Counted from the stretch's first letter, positions 20,983 to 32,480 are shown. The stretch is 64,000 nucleotides of DNA from Ryuthela nishihirai (GCA_038380435.1 JAWZYU010000025.1:26078707-26142706); one strand, 5' to 3'. The notes: generated from the sequence alone by a model not told the origin. Numbers and translations: made by a program.

Positions 20983-21752
20983 TCAAGCAAAATTACATAA
21001 CTATAAATCAAACATACATAACATAAATAATGGATTATAACAAGGAGTAATTCTTTCCCCAATACTTTTTAACCTCTATCTACATGACCTACCACACTTG
21101 ATCCTGATATCAATTTTGCTTCCTTTGCAGATGACTTAATTCTATGGACATCTGGTAAAAACATTGAACAGACTTGTGCAACATTACAAAATAACTTAAC
21201 AAAAGTAATTGATTACCTTAAAACATGGCATCTAAACATAAACCAAAACAAAACCTACATTATTCCATTCCTAACACAAAGAAAAAAAATTTTAAAATAT
21301 AAAAATAAAAATAAATGATGAACTAATAACAATAAAAAAACACACACATATCTAGGCATAACCTCACATGGACACCATTTATACATGATGCTAAACACAA
21401 AGCAGCAAAACTACTAAATCTCACAAAATGCATAGCTGTGCAAAATTGGGGGCACATCACAATACAATTTAATTCATTTCTACAAAAATCTCATAAGACC
21501 CAAAATTGAATATGGAGTAGAATTTTTAAGTGGTATCTCAGACAACAAATTCAAACATTTGAATACAGTACAAAATAAATTCTTAAAACTAATACTAGGC
21601 CTCTATAAACGCTCTCCCTCTTTAGCACTATTGGCTGAAACATCAATCCCGACCTTCAACATAAGAGCACAATCACTACTCTTAAAACTTATCATGAGAC
21701 TACACCTCAAACACAAACATCACCCAATCCTCAGCTCCCTTTCAAACAACAA

Positions 21753-22140
21753 CAACTGGGGCGGGGGTGGCTCAGTCGGTAGCGCGCCAGGCTCGTAATC
21801 TGTAGTTCCCAGGTTCGAGTCCCAGCTGGGTCAGCGTTGAGATTTATCTCCGCAAAATTCCCCGTCCTACCCACGGTCAGTAGGGGACACCGATGGGCTT
21901 GGAAAGGCCGCCGTCCATCGGATGGGACATTAAGCCGTGGCCCCGTGTACGGGAGAGCCATACCCTGTGCACGTTAAAGAACACGCTGGATGGCCTTGAC
22001 GGGAGGCTACCATCTGTCTCCCAACAGCTGTTCCAGTGGGTCCCCTCCCCCAGCCTTCTCTGAGCCTTCGGGGTCCATTTGACCTGGCCATTTAGCCCGT
22101 TGTGTGCAAAAAAGTGCCGCTCAGAGGTAAAACAACCCAA
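21753..22140 (+). repeat. SINE-A reference copy, 388 bp, TSD CCCTTTCAAACAACAA
   Basis: The clearest copy of this family. The tRNA-like head has box A TGGCTCAGTCGG (21768-21779), loop CTCGTAA with anticodon-position CGT (21794-21796) and box B GGTTCGAGTCC (21812-21822). The common body ends GAGGTAAAACAACCCAA, short by one CCC because the duplication begins with it. The 16-bp TSD is at 21737-21752 and 22141-22156. Retroposition by a LINE is implied. It interrupts the LINE between the RT and RNase H regions. Confidence 0.96.
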
Positions 22141-23571
22141 CCCTTTCAAACAACAAACTAAAGGCACCTTATAAAACATGCATACAAAATACAACGCTCT
22201 TCAAAACTATCACATCAGTCATAAACAAAGGAGATATAATGATCTCTGAACCATACTGGACATATAGCCAACCTATCATACATGATTCCATCCCTAACAT
22301 AACTCACAAATCATCACAGGCATCAACAAGCCTAAAAACCCTAACTGAAGCACACTGTAATAATCAATACAAAAATTATTATGCAGACAGCTGCTGCGGC
22401 CTTCTTCTCACCTAATAATAAAATATATTCAAACTTCAAATTCGCATCCCACACCCACATACTACAAGCAGAACTGTATGCAATATTATTTGCCATAAAA
22501 TGGATATCTGATAATCTAACTAATACAAACATAATTTTCTACTCTGACTCAAAAGCTGCTCTACAAACCTTCAACAAGATTACTACTACACAAATTACCC
22601 TGCCATCACATCACACATCACAAAAAAATTAAATAACAAAATCATCCTACAATGGATCCCTAGCCATTGTGGGATTATAGGCAACTACTGGGCAGACTAC
22701 TATGCTAAAAATGGCCTAACACTATCATCACCCCAACACACCATTTCTTTAATATTTTCAAAAGCATAATAAAAACTTTTTAAATCAATAATCTAAAAAA
22801 ATTCTTTATAGTAAATGGACCAATAAATTATCCTCATAGATACTTCCTAAACTCAGAAATCACAACTATACAAAATCTAAAATTTCCCAGGAAACTCTTA
22901 TCATCATATTATCGACTAAAAATAAGCTTTGTAGAATTAAATTACTATTTATACTCATTAAAAAAACATGCACAATCCAATGTACTACCTGCAAAGTTCC
23001 TGAAACAATCCAGCATACCATATTAAATTGCAAAAAAATACAACACAGAAAGAAAAAAAATATTTTGACACTAAATTATTTTATCACTTACATACATAAC
23101 GCTAGAAAATATCCTCAATATACCAAAAACTCAGAATCAAAAAAATCAACTGGAGCAACTTTTCTGCTTCTTGTCTGCTACTAATTTAGTCAACAAAGTT
23201 TGATACCATCAGTGGTTGTTTTTTTTTACTGTACAAAAATGTATGTAGCTAAGATAAAACCATATGTGGGTAGGAGGTGTGCTAGCTCACCGAAGTCCCA
23301 GACGAGTGTAATGTAATAAATAAAAAAAAAGTAGCAAAGGAAGTAGTGTTTTATTCCACACAAGCAGATTAAACAGGGCCGTGATTTCTTTTTATTATTA
23401 TTTTTATCCAGTTGCTGTCAATATTTAAGAAGTAGTTTTTCTTTTATGATTTAACTAGCAGATTTACCCGGCGTTGCTCTGGTGTGAAACTCTCCAAAGT
23501 AGGTAGTAGATTGCTCACCCCACTTCGAAAGCTTTCATTTCACATAAAACTCATTAAGATCGTTTGGCCCC

Positions 23572-23865
23572 ACTTCCCCGCCCTGCCCACGGTCAGTAGG
23601 GGACACCGATGGGCTTGGAAAGGCCGCCGTCCATCGGATGGGACGTTAAGCCGTGGCCCCGTGTGCGTGAGAGCCATACCCTGTGCACGTTAAAGAACAC
23701 GCTGGATGGCCTTGACGGGAGGCTACCATCTGTCTCCCAACAGCTGTTCCAGTGGGTCCCCTCCCCCAACCTTCTCTGAGCCTTTGGGGTCCATGTGACC
23801 TGGTCATTTAGCCCGTGGTGTGCAAAAAAGTGCCGCTCAGAGGTAAAACAACCCAACCCAAAAGC
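23572..23865 (+). repeat. SINE-A copy, 5'-truncated
   Basis: Begins at CCCCGCCCTGCCCACGG, past the head, and ends AAAACAACCCAACCC. Confidence 0.9.
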
Positions 23866-24315
23866 CCCCACTACCCCCCCCCCCAATGGTAAATATTTTA
23901 TCCTCCTCGTCTGAGGGTGGTCTGAAACTCTCTAAAGTATACAGTAGATGATACTCCCACGTCGCAAGGTTTCATTTGGCATAAAACATATTACAATCGA
24001 TTCATCCCAGCCCCCAGGAATAATTTTTTTTTCCTTCTATTTAGGAGATATCTGAAACTGCCAAAAGTTGTAGTTTATGTCATTTTGTGATTTTGAATAA
24101 CTGCTAATGCTGAGTCTATGAGAGACACCGGGTTTAACAGCAAATGTTAGGTCTATAGGGATTTTGAGAAATTCAAACTCGCCCACCCCAATTTTGGTTG
24201 ACCCCGGCGGGTTCGCAAATAGTCTATATCCTTCCCCTGGGTGAAGGGAACGTTCATGCAAAGTTTGAAGTCTCTAGCTCTTCTGGGGGCTGGGTGCATA
24301 AGCGGTAAAAAAAAA

Positions 24316-24505
24316 ATGCATCCCCTCAAGCAGCTGCTTGCCACAGAAGTTTGACAGGAGCCTGTCAGTTTATATTAGTATAAGGTCTGTGAGGATGGCA
24401 GGACCTCAACAGAAAAACAATAGAAACAGCCATGCCCTACCGGGGCTCGAACCCAAGTCCCTTAGATCAGTAGCCAAGCTTGCTAACCACTTTGCCATGG
24501 GACGG
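24316..24505 (-). repeat. SINE-B copy
   Basis: CCCCTCAAGCAGCTGCTTGCC at the left and CTAACCACTTTGCCATGGGACG at the right. The body is complete. Confidence 0.9.
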
Positions 24506-25099
24506 GTATAAAAATTGCCAACTGCACGCGGTGTTCTCAGGTGGTCACCCTCCCAAGGACAGATAAACAAACCCAAAAGCAAACTTTCTTCGTTATATAT
24601 TAGAAGACGATACGATTCAAAGTTGGTAATCTTTTAAATATCACCATGTAATTATACCCTGTGATGATTGATAAATGTCCTTTGATCCTGCTTTTTTTTT
24701 AATCTTCCAACTGTATAGGAAAAGAGAGAATCGTTTTTCTACTGTGAGTGAACCTAAAATTTGTAAATGTGTTTTGAGATGACTTTAGGGACAGTTCATT
24801 TGCGAAATTTGAGGTCGACTGAATTCAAAATGACTGAGTTATGCAGATAATGCCCAAATCACAGAATGAGCATGTTGGTGGTGTGATGGATTGACCAACC
24901 ATAGAAGTTCCATCTATGTCTTTAGAAAAAATGGTACATTTCAAAATTGACTGTTACCAATAATTACTCGATGAATAACTTTCTGCGTATTTATTTACTG
25001 TAATGTTTATGGCTTTTTCTCAACGTGGGGTACGCGGTAAAATTTTTTGGGGTACGCCGTGAGAACTCAAAAGTCGCTAGATATCTGTTATATATAATA

Positions 25100-25743
25100 T
25101 ATACGTTTTATTTTATTACCATTGTTATTCTATAACTATAGTTTTATCTGTCTATACAAGGGGTACCCCAGTTACCTACACATTTCCAGTTGGTACGTGA
25201 AGCATAAAAGGTTGAGAACCACTGATATATATGTTTTATTTTATTCCCATTGTTATACTATAACTATAGTTTTATCTATCTATACAAGGGGTACGCCAGT
25301 TACCTACACATTTCCAGGTGGTACGTGAAGCATAAAAGGTTGAGAACCACCGATATATATGTTTTATTTTATTCCCATTGTTATATTATAACTATAGTTT
25401 TATCTATCTATACAAGGGGTGCGACAGTTACATACACATTTCCAGGGGGTACGTGAAGCATAAAAGGTTGAGAACCACTGATATATATGTTTTATTGTAT
25501 TCCCATTGTTCTACTATAACTATAGTTTTATCTATCTATACAGGGGGTACGCCAGTTACATACACATTTCCAGGGGGTACGTGAAGCATAAAAGGTTGAG
25601 AACCACCGATATATATGTTTTATTCCCATTGTTATATTATAACTATAGTTTTATCTATCTATACAAGGGGTGCGACAGTTACATACACATTTCCAGGGGG
25701 TACGTGAAGCATAAAAGGTTGAGAACCACCGATATATATGTTT
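25100..25743 (+). repeat. 128-bp tandem array (five units)
   Basis: Each unit runs from TTATTCCCATTGTTATA through TTTTATCTATCTATACAAGG and GGTACGTGAAGCATAAAAGG to GAGAACCAC[T/C]GATATATATG. It corresponds to the 3' half of the MITE including its terminal repeat. Exact period 128 for the first four; the fifth is slightly shorter. Confidence 0.93.
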
Positions 25744-25749
25744 AATTTT

Positions 25750-26010
25750 ATTCCCATTGTCATATAGTTTTATCACAATTCCAATTGTTATATAGTTTTA
25801 TTAAATTCCAATTGCTATATAGTTTTATCACAATTCCAATTGTTATATAGTTTTATCACAATTTAAATTGTTATATAGTTTTATACCAATTCCAATTGTT
25901 ATATAGTTTTATCACAATTCCAATTGTTATATAGTTTTATCACAATTTCAATTGTTATATAGTTTTATCCCAATTCCAATTGTTATATAGTTTTATCACA
26001 ATTCAATAGT
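25750..26010 (+). repeat. 28-bp tandem array (about nine units)
   Basis: Units TTATATAGTTTTATCACAATTCCAATTG, written here as TTATATAGTTTTATC plus ACAATTCCAATTG, with point variants (TTAAATT, CCCAATT). Each carries the palindromic CAATTCCAATTG type core. It lies between the 128-bp array and the MITE right end. Confidence 0.92.
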
Positions 26011-26841
26011 ATGTAATTGGCATATAAGTCACACCCTGCGGAACAAATAATATATATTTATTATATTATATAGTTTTATCTATCTATACAAGGGGTATGC
26101 CAGTTACATACATATTTCCAGGGGGTACGTGAAGCATAAAAGGTTAAGAACCATTGCTTTAGGGCAATCTGGTTTCCCCATTATTAAGGCAACACGAAAA
26201 TCCCATTTGTTACAAAGGAAGCTGGCAGCTTTGATTTTAGTCCTTCATTCTATTGATCTCTCCGACGAGAACAAAGTCACTGTAACTTAACTCATGAATC
26301 TCATAATAATGATCCGTCTTAGCGAAACAGTTACCAAAGAAATTCTACTTACCCAAGGCAAAATGCAATGTTTTATTCAGACAACGAGCTATGTGACGAA
26401 AAAACTGAGAATAAAAATGTCTTTGCAAGCTGCTTATCGAAAGGGAAGTTGCGGGAGACTGCGATTTCCTACACCCATTGACATCATTTCCGGTCTCTAA
26501 CGTTTAAGAGAAACACCAAGAAATGTACACAAGCAATAACGAGGAGTTGACGCTATTCGGACATCGTCACACTCCAAGGGATTCAAACTATTTCTAACTT
26601 AGTTAGATTGAACACTTCTGTAGCTGGAAGCATGACTAAGTTGACCCCGTTTTCATAGGAAGCTTAAAACCTTAACGTAGCTATGAAAGTAGGGTTAACG
26701 CAGCTAGAAGGTTAAACCTTAATAAGGTTATATTACTTTAATAAGATATACTAACCTTATTAAGCAAAACATTAGAAGTTAACCACTTCCTTAAGTTTTC
26801 CACCCTCTAGGAGAAACACAATGGTCGATTTAAGAGGTTGC

Positions 26842-27202
26842 ACTGATTGGATATCATTTTGAATCAAATCCCACATTTCAGCTGCGGAACAAATAATATA
26901 TAGTTATAAGAAACATCAGAAAGTGATTGATGGGATTTCATTTTGAATCAAATCCCACATTTCAGCTGCTGATCAAATAATATATAGTTATAAGAAATAT
27001 CAGAAAGTGATTGATGGGATTTCATTTTGAATCAAATCCCACATTTCAGCTGCTGATCAAATAATATATAGTTATAAGAAACATCAGAAAGTGACTGATT
27101 GGATTTCATTTTGAATCAAATCCCACATTTCAGCTGCGGAACAAATAATATATAGTTATAAGAAATATCAGAAAGTGATTGATGGGATTTCATTTTGAAT
27201 CA
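26842..27202 (+). repeat. ~84-bp tandem array (4.5 units)
   Basis: Units contain GATTTCATTTTGAATCAAAT, CCCACATTTCAGCTGC and AATAATATATAGTTATAAGAA, ending CATCAGAAAGTGA. The motif GGAACAAATAATATATA also occurs at 26039-26056 within the expanded MITE. The array ends exactly where the LINE fragment begins. Confidence 0.9.
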
Positions 27203-27530
27203 AATTCCGATCATCTTTTTAAAAATAGGGATAATAGTAGCTCTGGTAAAATCCGTAGGAACCATGCCTTTATCATAAAAGATATTCAAAATTTGTCATC
27301 CAAGTGGTAACAGAAACATTCCCAGCTCTAAGCATTTCCGTAGTAATTTCATCTACCCCTGGGGATTTATGTAGTTTAAGTTTAGAGACAGCCAAAATAA
27401 CTTCAGATTGTGTTATAGGGCCAACATTAAAGCCCCCAATACATTTATTATCATTACAAACAATGGGAGTAGAACTAACCACATCGTTTAGAACATCACT
27501 GAAATGCTCAGTCCACCTAGCCATGACAGA
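27203..27530 (-). pseudogene. LINE reverse-transcriptase fragment
   Basis: Minus-strand frame 27524-27273 reads RWTEHFSDVLN, then KLKLHKSPGVDEITTEML, the conserved region just before the RT fingers of many non-LTR elements. After a frameshift it continues FYDKGMVPTDFTRATIIPIF. Both ends are abrupt. Confidence 0.85.
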
Positions 27531-28164
27531 ATCCGTCTCTCAATAAGTCTAACAGCAATTTTCCTCCAGCATTAGAATAGATCGCTTTCTTTGGTAGAGC
27601 ATCAGATGAAGCAGTTGGCTTGCATTTTGGTGTCGTGTTGTATGAAAATACGCATCTTAAACACCAAAATCACATTCAGCATAGTGAAATAGTCACACTA
27701 TGAAAGGCATGTTGGAACCGAGACTAAGGGAAGAACAGATTCACATCTCTCATCTCATGCTCACTCCAGGACCACTAAGTGGAATGACGAGCACATACAG
27801 TCGAATTTGCATAAGTTAAACGCAGGTATGATACGACTCCACTGTAATTATTGCTCTCTATATATACCTCATTCGCGCCCATTTCAAGACTAATTTTTGA
27901 TCCTTTTTTCGGTTGAGAACCGATTTATGAGTCTATTTGATCAAGAATACCTCCTAAACTTTATGCACTAAGACTACCAAATCCTGTACATAGCTTCCTC
28001 TTATCATAAAGCAACGTGAAGATTTGGTTGTGCAAGGAGAAAAGGATACAGTAAGAAAAGGTATATTTCAATTAATCTTCCCCCAGTATGAAAAATCTAA
28101 ATTAGTTAAGGAGCTGAGCAATATGGTGAATATGCTAATATCAAAAATTAATCAAAAAGAGAGA
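27531..28164. other. Non-coding; unplaced open frame at 28024-28180
   Basis: The plus strand at 28024-28180 has a charged frame (VQGEKDTVRKGIFQLIFPQY) with no splice or domain support. The rest shows nothing recognisable. Confidence 0.3.
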
Positions 28165-28630
28165 CTTCTTGATTTCTCGAGTCATTCCGACCCCTATTAC
28201 ACCTTCAATCGGATCTCATATTTCAGAGCATTTCTGAAACTTACAACCCGAAATACTACTGTGCACCATTTTTAAACTGTCTAGCACCGTATAAATTGAC
28301 ATTTAATCTTTTCCCTCAGACATCGGATCCAAAATTTCACGTTTCTAAGACCCAAAATACTCCTGGACACCAATTTTCAACTCTCTAGCACTAATAGATC
28401 GAAATTTCATAAAGTTTCGAATGCAAATTTATATGCAGAGACAAAATTCCATAAAGTTTTTGAGATCTATTACCCGAAATACCCCTAGACACCAATTTTC
28501 ATGCTTCTAGCACTTGTAGATCAAGGTTTTTCCTTGAACACGTCACAGGTAAAATTTCGGATTGCTTTCCAGATCTACGACTCGATTTACCCCTTGGTGC
28601 ACATTTTCAGAGCTCTGCCATTTCTGCATC
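28165..28630 (+). repeat. ~120-bp diverged tandem repeat, relative of 17285-17700
   Basis: Repeating order: AAAATTTC, ACGACCCGAAATAC type block, CTGGACACCAATTTTCA, CTCTAGCACT, ATAGATCGAAATTT. The reverse complement of 17285-17700 gives the same order (GAAAT, AGCTCTCTAACACTGAT). Confidence 0.7.
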
Positions 28631-28692
28631 ATTATTAGAATTAGCGTGATCCTCTGTCAATCAGTCACTGAATCTCTTACAATCATGTATAT

Positions 28693-28870
28693 CAGTGGTT
28701 CTCAACCCCCTGGAAATGTGTATGTGACTGGCGTACTCTTTATATAGATAGATAAAACTATATAGTATAATAATGCCAACTTAGCGATTTTGTTACTAGA
28801 TCTAGCGACTTTAAGCTCTCATGGCGTACCCGAAAATATTTTACCGCGTACCCCACGTTGAGAACCCCTG
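28693..28870 (-). mobile_element. hAT-like MITE
   Basis: CAGTGGTTCTCAACCCCCTGG at the left and CCCACGTTGAGAACCCCTG at the right. The interior matches the 5103 element in reverse orientation. No clear 8-bp TSD. Confidence 0.85.
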
Positions 28871-29951
28871 GCTTAAACTATTTAATAATACTGAAATGAA
28901 ATCTACACATGGAACAATGAGATCCCTGGTCTATATAGAGGGCGTAAAGATCTGCAGACGAAGACTCAGCAGAGACACCTGGGGGAAAAAACTTTATTCG
29001 AAACTTGAACCAAAGTCATTTTATTATTGTGCATTCAAGTTGCTAACCACTATACAAGTAAAAAAAAATAACATTGGGAATTTTTAAATTTGTCATAGAG
29101 AATAAATCCAAGCGTTAAATAATGTGTAAAACTGCTGAGGAAATAAACAAACCAACGATATAAATGGACCACTCAATACATAATAATAATAATAAACCTT
29201 TTTTATTGAAAAACGAATAGTCGCACAAATATACAAGCATTTTTCATTTTTAGGCTCTTATGGTATTATTGCGTTGAGTAAAAAAAATCATTCAATGAAT
29301 GAAATATAATAGAACAAAACACTTTGATCGTAAAAAATTGTCGTTGAACAAAACAGTGTACTATCTTGCAATTTATCAGAAATCTTTTCTATTTACACAT
29401 TAGATAAATTGAAGTCAGAAGATACAAACTATCAGTACTCGATAAATGTGCGGAATGTGATCCATGGTTCTTTTGTATGCAGTCTCTTACAGAACAAAAA
29501 ATCCTACGAATTCTCAACAGATACTCTTCGATTAACATCATTACGAAATTACATTCCAATGGCCACTTATGCGCGATTTCTTTTCTAATTCTAATTTCTT
29601 TTATAAAACATCTCTACCCTAATGATCAACTAGTTTATATGCAGTAGTCAATTCGGTAATATTCATTCTTCAATTCAACATCTTAAAAATGACCTAGACC
29701 TATCTGCCCGGTTTTTTTTTAATGGAATGGTTGTGAGAGTTAACTGATAACAGCTGGCGAAAACACAATTAATAGATGCATAAATTTTGGTTGGGGAAAC
29801 CTCTGGTTGTGAAATGCACCAATATTTTGAATAAATCACTGGTTGTGCGAGGTGCATAGATTTCGTCTTTTGGAAAAGTCACTGCTTGTGAGAAAGAGAC
29901 ATAGATTTCAATTCCCGGAGGAAAGCAATGGTTGTGGATAATTTTTTGAAT
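28871..29951. other. Non-coding, AT-rich
   Basis: A weak ~60-bp repetition (TGGTTGTG with GCATAGATTT) lies at about 29720-29940. No gene is supported. Confidence 0.4.
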
Positions 29952-30403
29952 CCTCTGTATAAACTAGTTTTGCAGACTTTAAGTAGTAATGATTTTAAGG
30001 TAAAGTTCAATGCCATTTATGCGAATTTGATAATTTAGAGCAGAGACAAAATTATTTAAATGCAGCCCACGAACCAGTTGGCATGCTGAGTGAATATAGC
30101 CAAGTATTAATATTGATGCGTGATTAAACTAGAATTTAAAGCAGTTCTTTATTATTATTAAAGCAGAGAAACTGTAGGAAAACTTCTGAATTCATGAACA
30201 GGTTTTAGACACAAGGGGTTTTGCTCATGTGATAATTGTATCTAAAACAAATTTGAGCAGTTATTTCAAAATTTTTATACCACTGAATCACTATAAAGCA
30301 GTAATGTTCTACAGGTGTTTACTATATTCACTTACCAATTCTTATGGCATTGGGTAGAAAAATATAAAACACAACCAAATCACAAGAACCTTAAGACAGG
30401 ATG

Positions 30404-30755
30404 AGTTGGGCTTTTTACCTCTGAGCGGCACTGTTTTTGCACACCATGGGCTAAATGACCAGGTCACAAGGACCCCGAAGGCTCAGAGAAGGTTGGAGGA
30501 GGGGACCAACTGGAGATGTTGGGAGACAGATGGTAGCCTTCTGTCAATGCCATCCAACGTGTTCTTTAACGTGCACAGGGTATGGCTCTCCCGCACACGG
30601 AACCGCGGCTTAACGTCCCATCTGATGGACGATTCCAAGCCCATCGGTGTCCCCTACTGACCGTGGGCAGGGCGGGGAATTTTGTGGAGATAAATCTCAA
30701 TGCTGACTCAGCTGGGACTCCTGGCATGCTACCGACTGAGCCACCCCTGCCCCAC
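30404..30755 (-). repeat. SINE-A copy, head partly deleted
   Basis: Complete tail and body. The box B region is missing (CAGCTGGGACTCCTGGCATGC), while box A (ACCGACTGAGCC as read on plus) remains. Confidence 0.88.
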
Positions 30756-31507
30756 TTAGAATGAGTACAGAGATCCACTAGGAACCTTAAAATTAAGCGT
30801 AGGGGTTAAAGCTATACATAGATCTCAGTTCTGCCCCTTATACAAACTCATCAACTATTTTTTTTCGAACCAATGGAGAAATTTTAAAAAGGGCAAAATC
30901 ATAAATTGAAAACTACAGAATTCAGGTTATGAGCCCGGAATGTCTCGGACCAGGAATGCTGAGATCGGAATGTATCAGTATCACCTAAACACAAAGTGAT
31001 TTTACTTTTATAAATCAAGATTCACTGTCCACTCTCAAAACACTTTTGCACACTTTAGACTAATAATAAAAATAATCAACATAAGTATGCTAATCGCAAA
31101 ATGTCTTGTTCCTACGTTGTTCGATTATCCTAAAAATTTAATCGCTCGAATTTAGTAATTAGTCAATCCAAAATTAAATTCAATAACAACAGTTGTATTG
31201 TTGCCAACCTCAACAAAATAACTGATCCTCCAAGTTAATATGGAGAAATTCAAAAGAGCAAGTTGCACTGAGTCACGATTAGTTTATTCAAACGAATATC
31301 TACTAAAACTGCATTCAACAATTTTTTTGTAAAACCTAGAAAAATTTATCTGGTGTAGAACAGGATTTTTTAAAACATTTCCAACACCGTGACCATCACG
31401 ATTAAAGCTGAACATGGCCCATCAAAATATGTAAATTTAGGCCTCTCCCATGATAAAAGTACTCTATTTTATACATATATGAGTTTATATAAATATTAAA
31501 AAAAAAA

Positions 31508-31697
31508 TACTCCTCAAGCAGCTGCTTGCCACAGAGGTCTGACAGGAGCCTGTCAGTTTATATGCCATAGTAGAAGGTCTGAGAGGATGACAGGACCTCA
31601 GCAGAAAAACGACACAAACAGCCATGCCTTACCCGGGGCTCGAACCCAGGTCCCTTAGATCAGTAACCAAGCGCGCTAACCACTCGGTCATGGGCTT
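31508..31697 (-). repeat. SINE-B copy, full length
   Basis: CTCCTCAAGCAGCTGCTTGCC to CTAACCACTCGGTCATGGGC. Box B GGGGCTCGAACCC is intact on plus. Confidence 0.92.
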
Positions 31698-31824
31698 ACT
31701 TTAAAAAAAAATTATATTAGCATACAGGTTGCATTTAAATAATTAATTCTGTCTTTGCTCTAACTATTAAATTCGCATAATTGGCATTGAACTCTACCTT
31801 AAAATCATTACATTAGAATTTAGG

Positions 31825-31878
31825 GTTTATGCCTCTTTTGCAAGCAGCTGCTTGAGTGGGTATTTATTTATTTTTTTA
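31825..31878 (+). repeat. SINE-B 3' scrap
   Basis: Only GCAAGCAGCTGCTTGAGTGGG plus the TATTTATTTATTT tail. Opposite orientation to the two neighbours. Confidence 0.75.
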
Positions 31879-31929
31879 TACGATTTAAAATGGAAGGCAT
31901 CGTATTATATATGAAATAAATAATAAAAT

Positions 31930-32096
31930 ATATCTCCTCAAGCAGCTGCTTGCCACAAGATGTCCGACAGCAGTTTGTCAATAGGTCTAAGAGGATGGCG
32001 GGACTTCAGCAGAAAAACAACACAAACGTCCATCCTTACCCGGGGCTCGAACCCAGGTCTCTTAGATCAGTAGCCAAGCTCGCTAACCACTCGGCA
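31930..32096 (-). repeat. SINE-B copy, internally deleted
   Basis: CTCCTCAAGCAGCTGCTTGCC to CTAACCACTCGGC. The segment that normally reads TTTATATGCC is missing. Confidence 0.88.
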
Positions 32097-32424
32097 CCAA
32101 TTAAGTTATCAAGAGTAATATTTCCCTCTTCGTTTCAAATTTGGAAATTGCGCCATCACTTTCAAAAATTAGTGACAATCTAGTCAAAAACTAGTCAAAT
32201 CTAAGCAACACGTCCACAAAAATTTGGACACAATGTGAATCGAAAAAAGAATAGTGTAAATGAAAAATGACTTTTCGAATTTGAGTATTCAAACATTAAC
32301 AGCTTCATCGAATAGAAATGTATGGTTCGAGTTTGCAGACTACGCGAAACTCCGAGCCATATTGCACCTTACTGCGCTAACTGTAGTAGTGCAGAAATAA
32401 TGACCCACTTCCTTTTTGGAAATT

Positions 32425-32480
32425 GGGTTGTTTTTACCTCTGAGTACCACTTTTCGCACACAATAGGCTAATGTGGTGTT
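32425..32480 (-). repeat. SINE-A 3' scrap
   Basis: ATTGGGTTGTTTTTACCTCTG to CACACAATAGGCTAATG. Only the tail end of SINE-A. Confidence 0.75.

Larger units (their letters stand above)
20141..23331 (+). pseudogene. 5'-truncated non-LTR retrotransposon (RT and RNase H), I-group-like
   Basis: The remnant starts inside the polyprotein (IPALEMEI, then NKTSTGPDKVSN with frameshift). Reverse-transcriptase landmarks follow: ISLTSNVFKVYEK (20440s), DLKSAFDSIW (20648-20677) and FADD (21124-21135). An RNase H domain contains AELYAILFAIKWI, FYSDSKAAL (Asp codon 22546-22548) and WIPSHCG (22653-22673), then a cysteine-rich end. An AATAAATAAAAAAAAA tail lies near 23315-23331. RT plus a downstream RNase H is typical of I/R1/LOA-group elements. 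Frameshifts, stops and two SINE insertions show it is dead. Its 5' end cuts into the mariner remnant. Confidence 0.88.
23455..24610 (+). repeat. Dispersed repeat with ~100-bp internal subunits, unknown class
   Basis: Starts AACTAGCAGATTTACCCGGCG TTGCTCTGG and ends near TTTCTTCGTTATATATTAGA. Inside, GAAACTCTCCAAAGT / GAAACTCTCTAAAGT / GAAACTGCCAAAAGT mark three similar subunits. GTTCATGCAAAGTTTGAAGTC resembles 3'-UTR wording of RTE-type LINEs. It is interrupted by a SINE-A and a SINE-B. Class is inferred only. Confidence 0.5.
25012..26154 (+). mobile_element. hAT-like MITE expanded by two internal tandem arrays
   Basis: Left end TTCTCAACGTGGGGTACGCGG and right end AAAAGGTTAAGAACCATTG match the ends of the 197-bp MITE at 5103-5299, but the interior has grown to 1.1 kb. 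The growth is explained by a 128-bp array and a 28-bp array, listed separately. The ORFs of 68 codons at exact 128-bp intervals are repeat products. Confidence 0.85.
29952..31834. repeat. Long-range inverted repeat (arms ~100 bp, 1.66-kb interior)
   Basis: Left arm 29952-30068 (GATTTTAAGGTAAAGTTCAATGCC..., ATTTAAATGCAGCC) matches the reverse complement of 31732-31834. It probably marks the ends of one DNA element, later invaded by a SINE-A (30404) and a SINE-B (31508). The interior shows no transposase. Confidence 0.75.

Noticed and set aside
21753..22140. tRNA-like heads with good A and B boxes as possible tRNA genes
   Set aside because: Each is joined to the same long body and flanked by target-site duplications, and many copies exist. 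They are SINE promoters, not tRNA genes.
25122..25745. Series of 68-codon ORFs at exact 128-bp spacing, and whether the array is a CRISPR
   Set aside because: There are no unique spacers. The whole unit is repeated, and it derives from a MITE in a eukaryotic genome.
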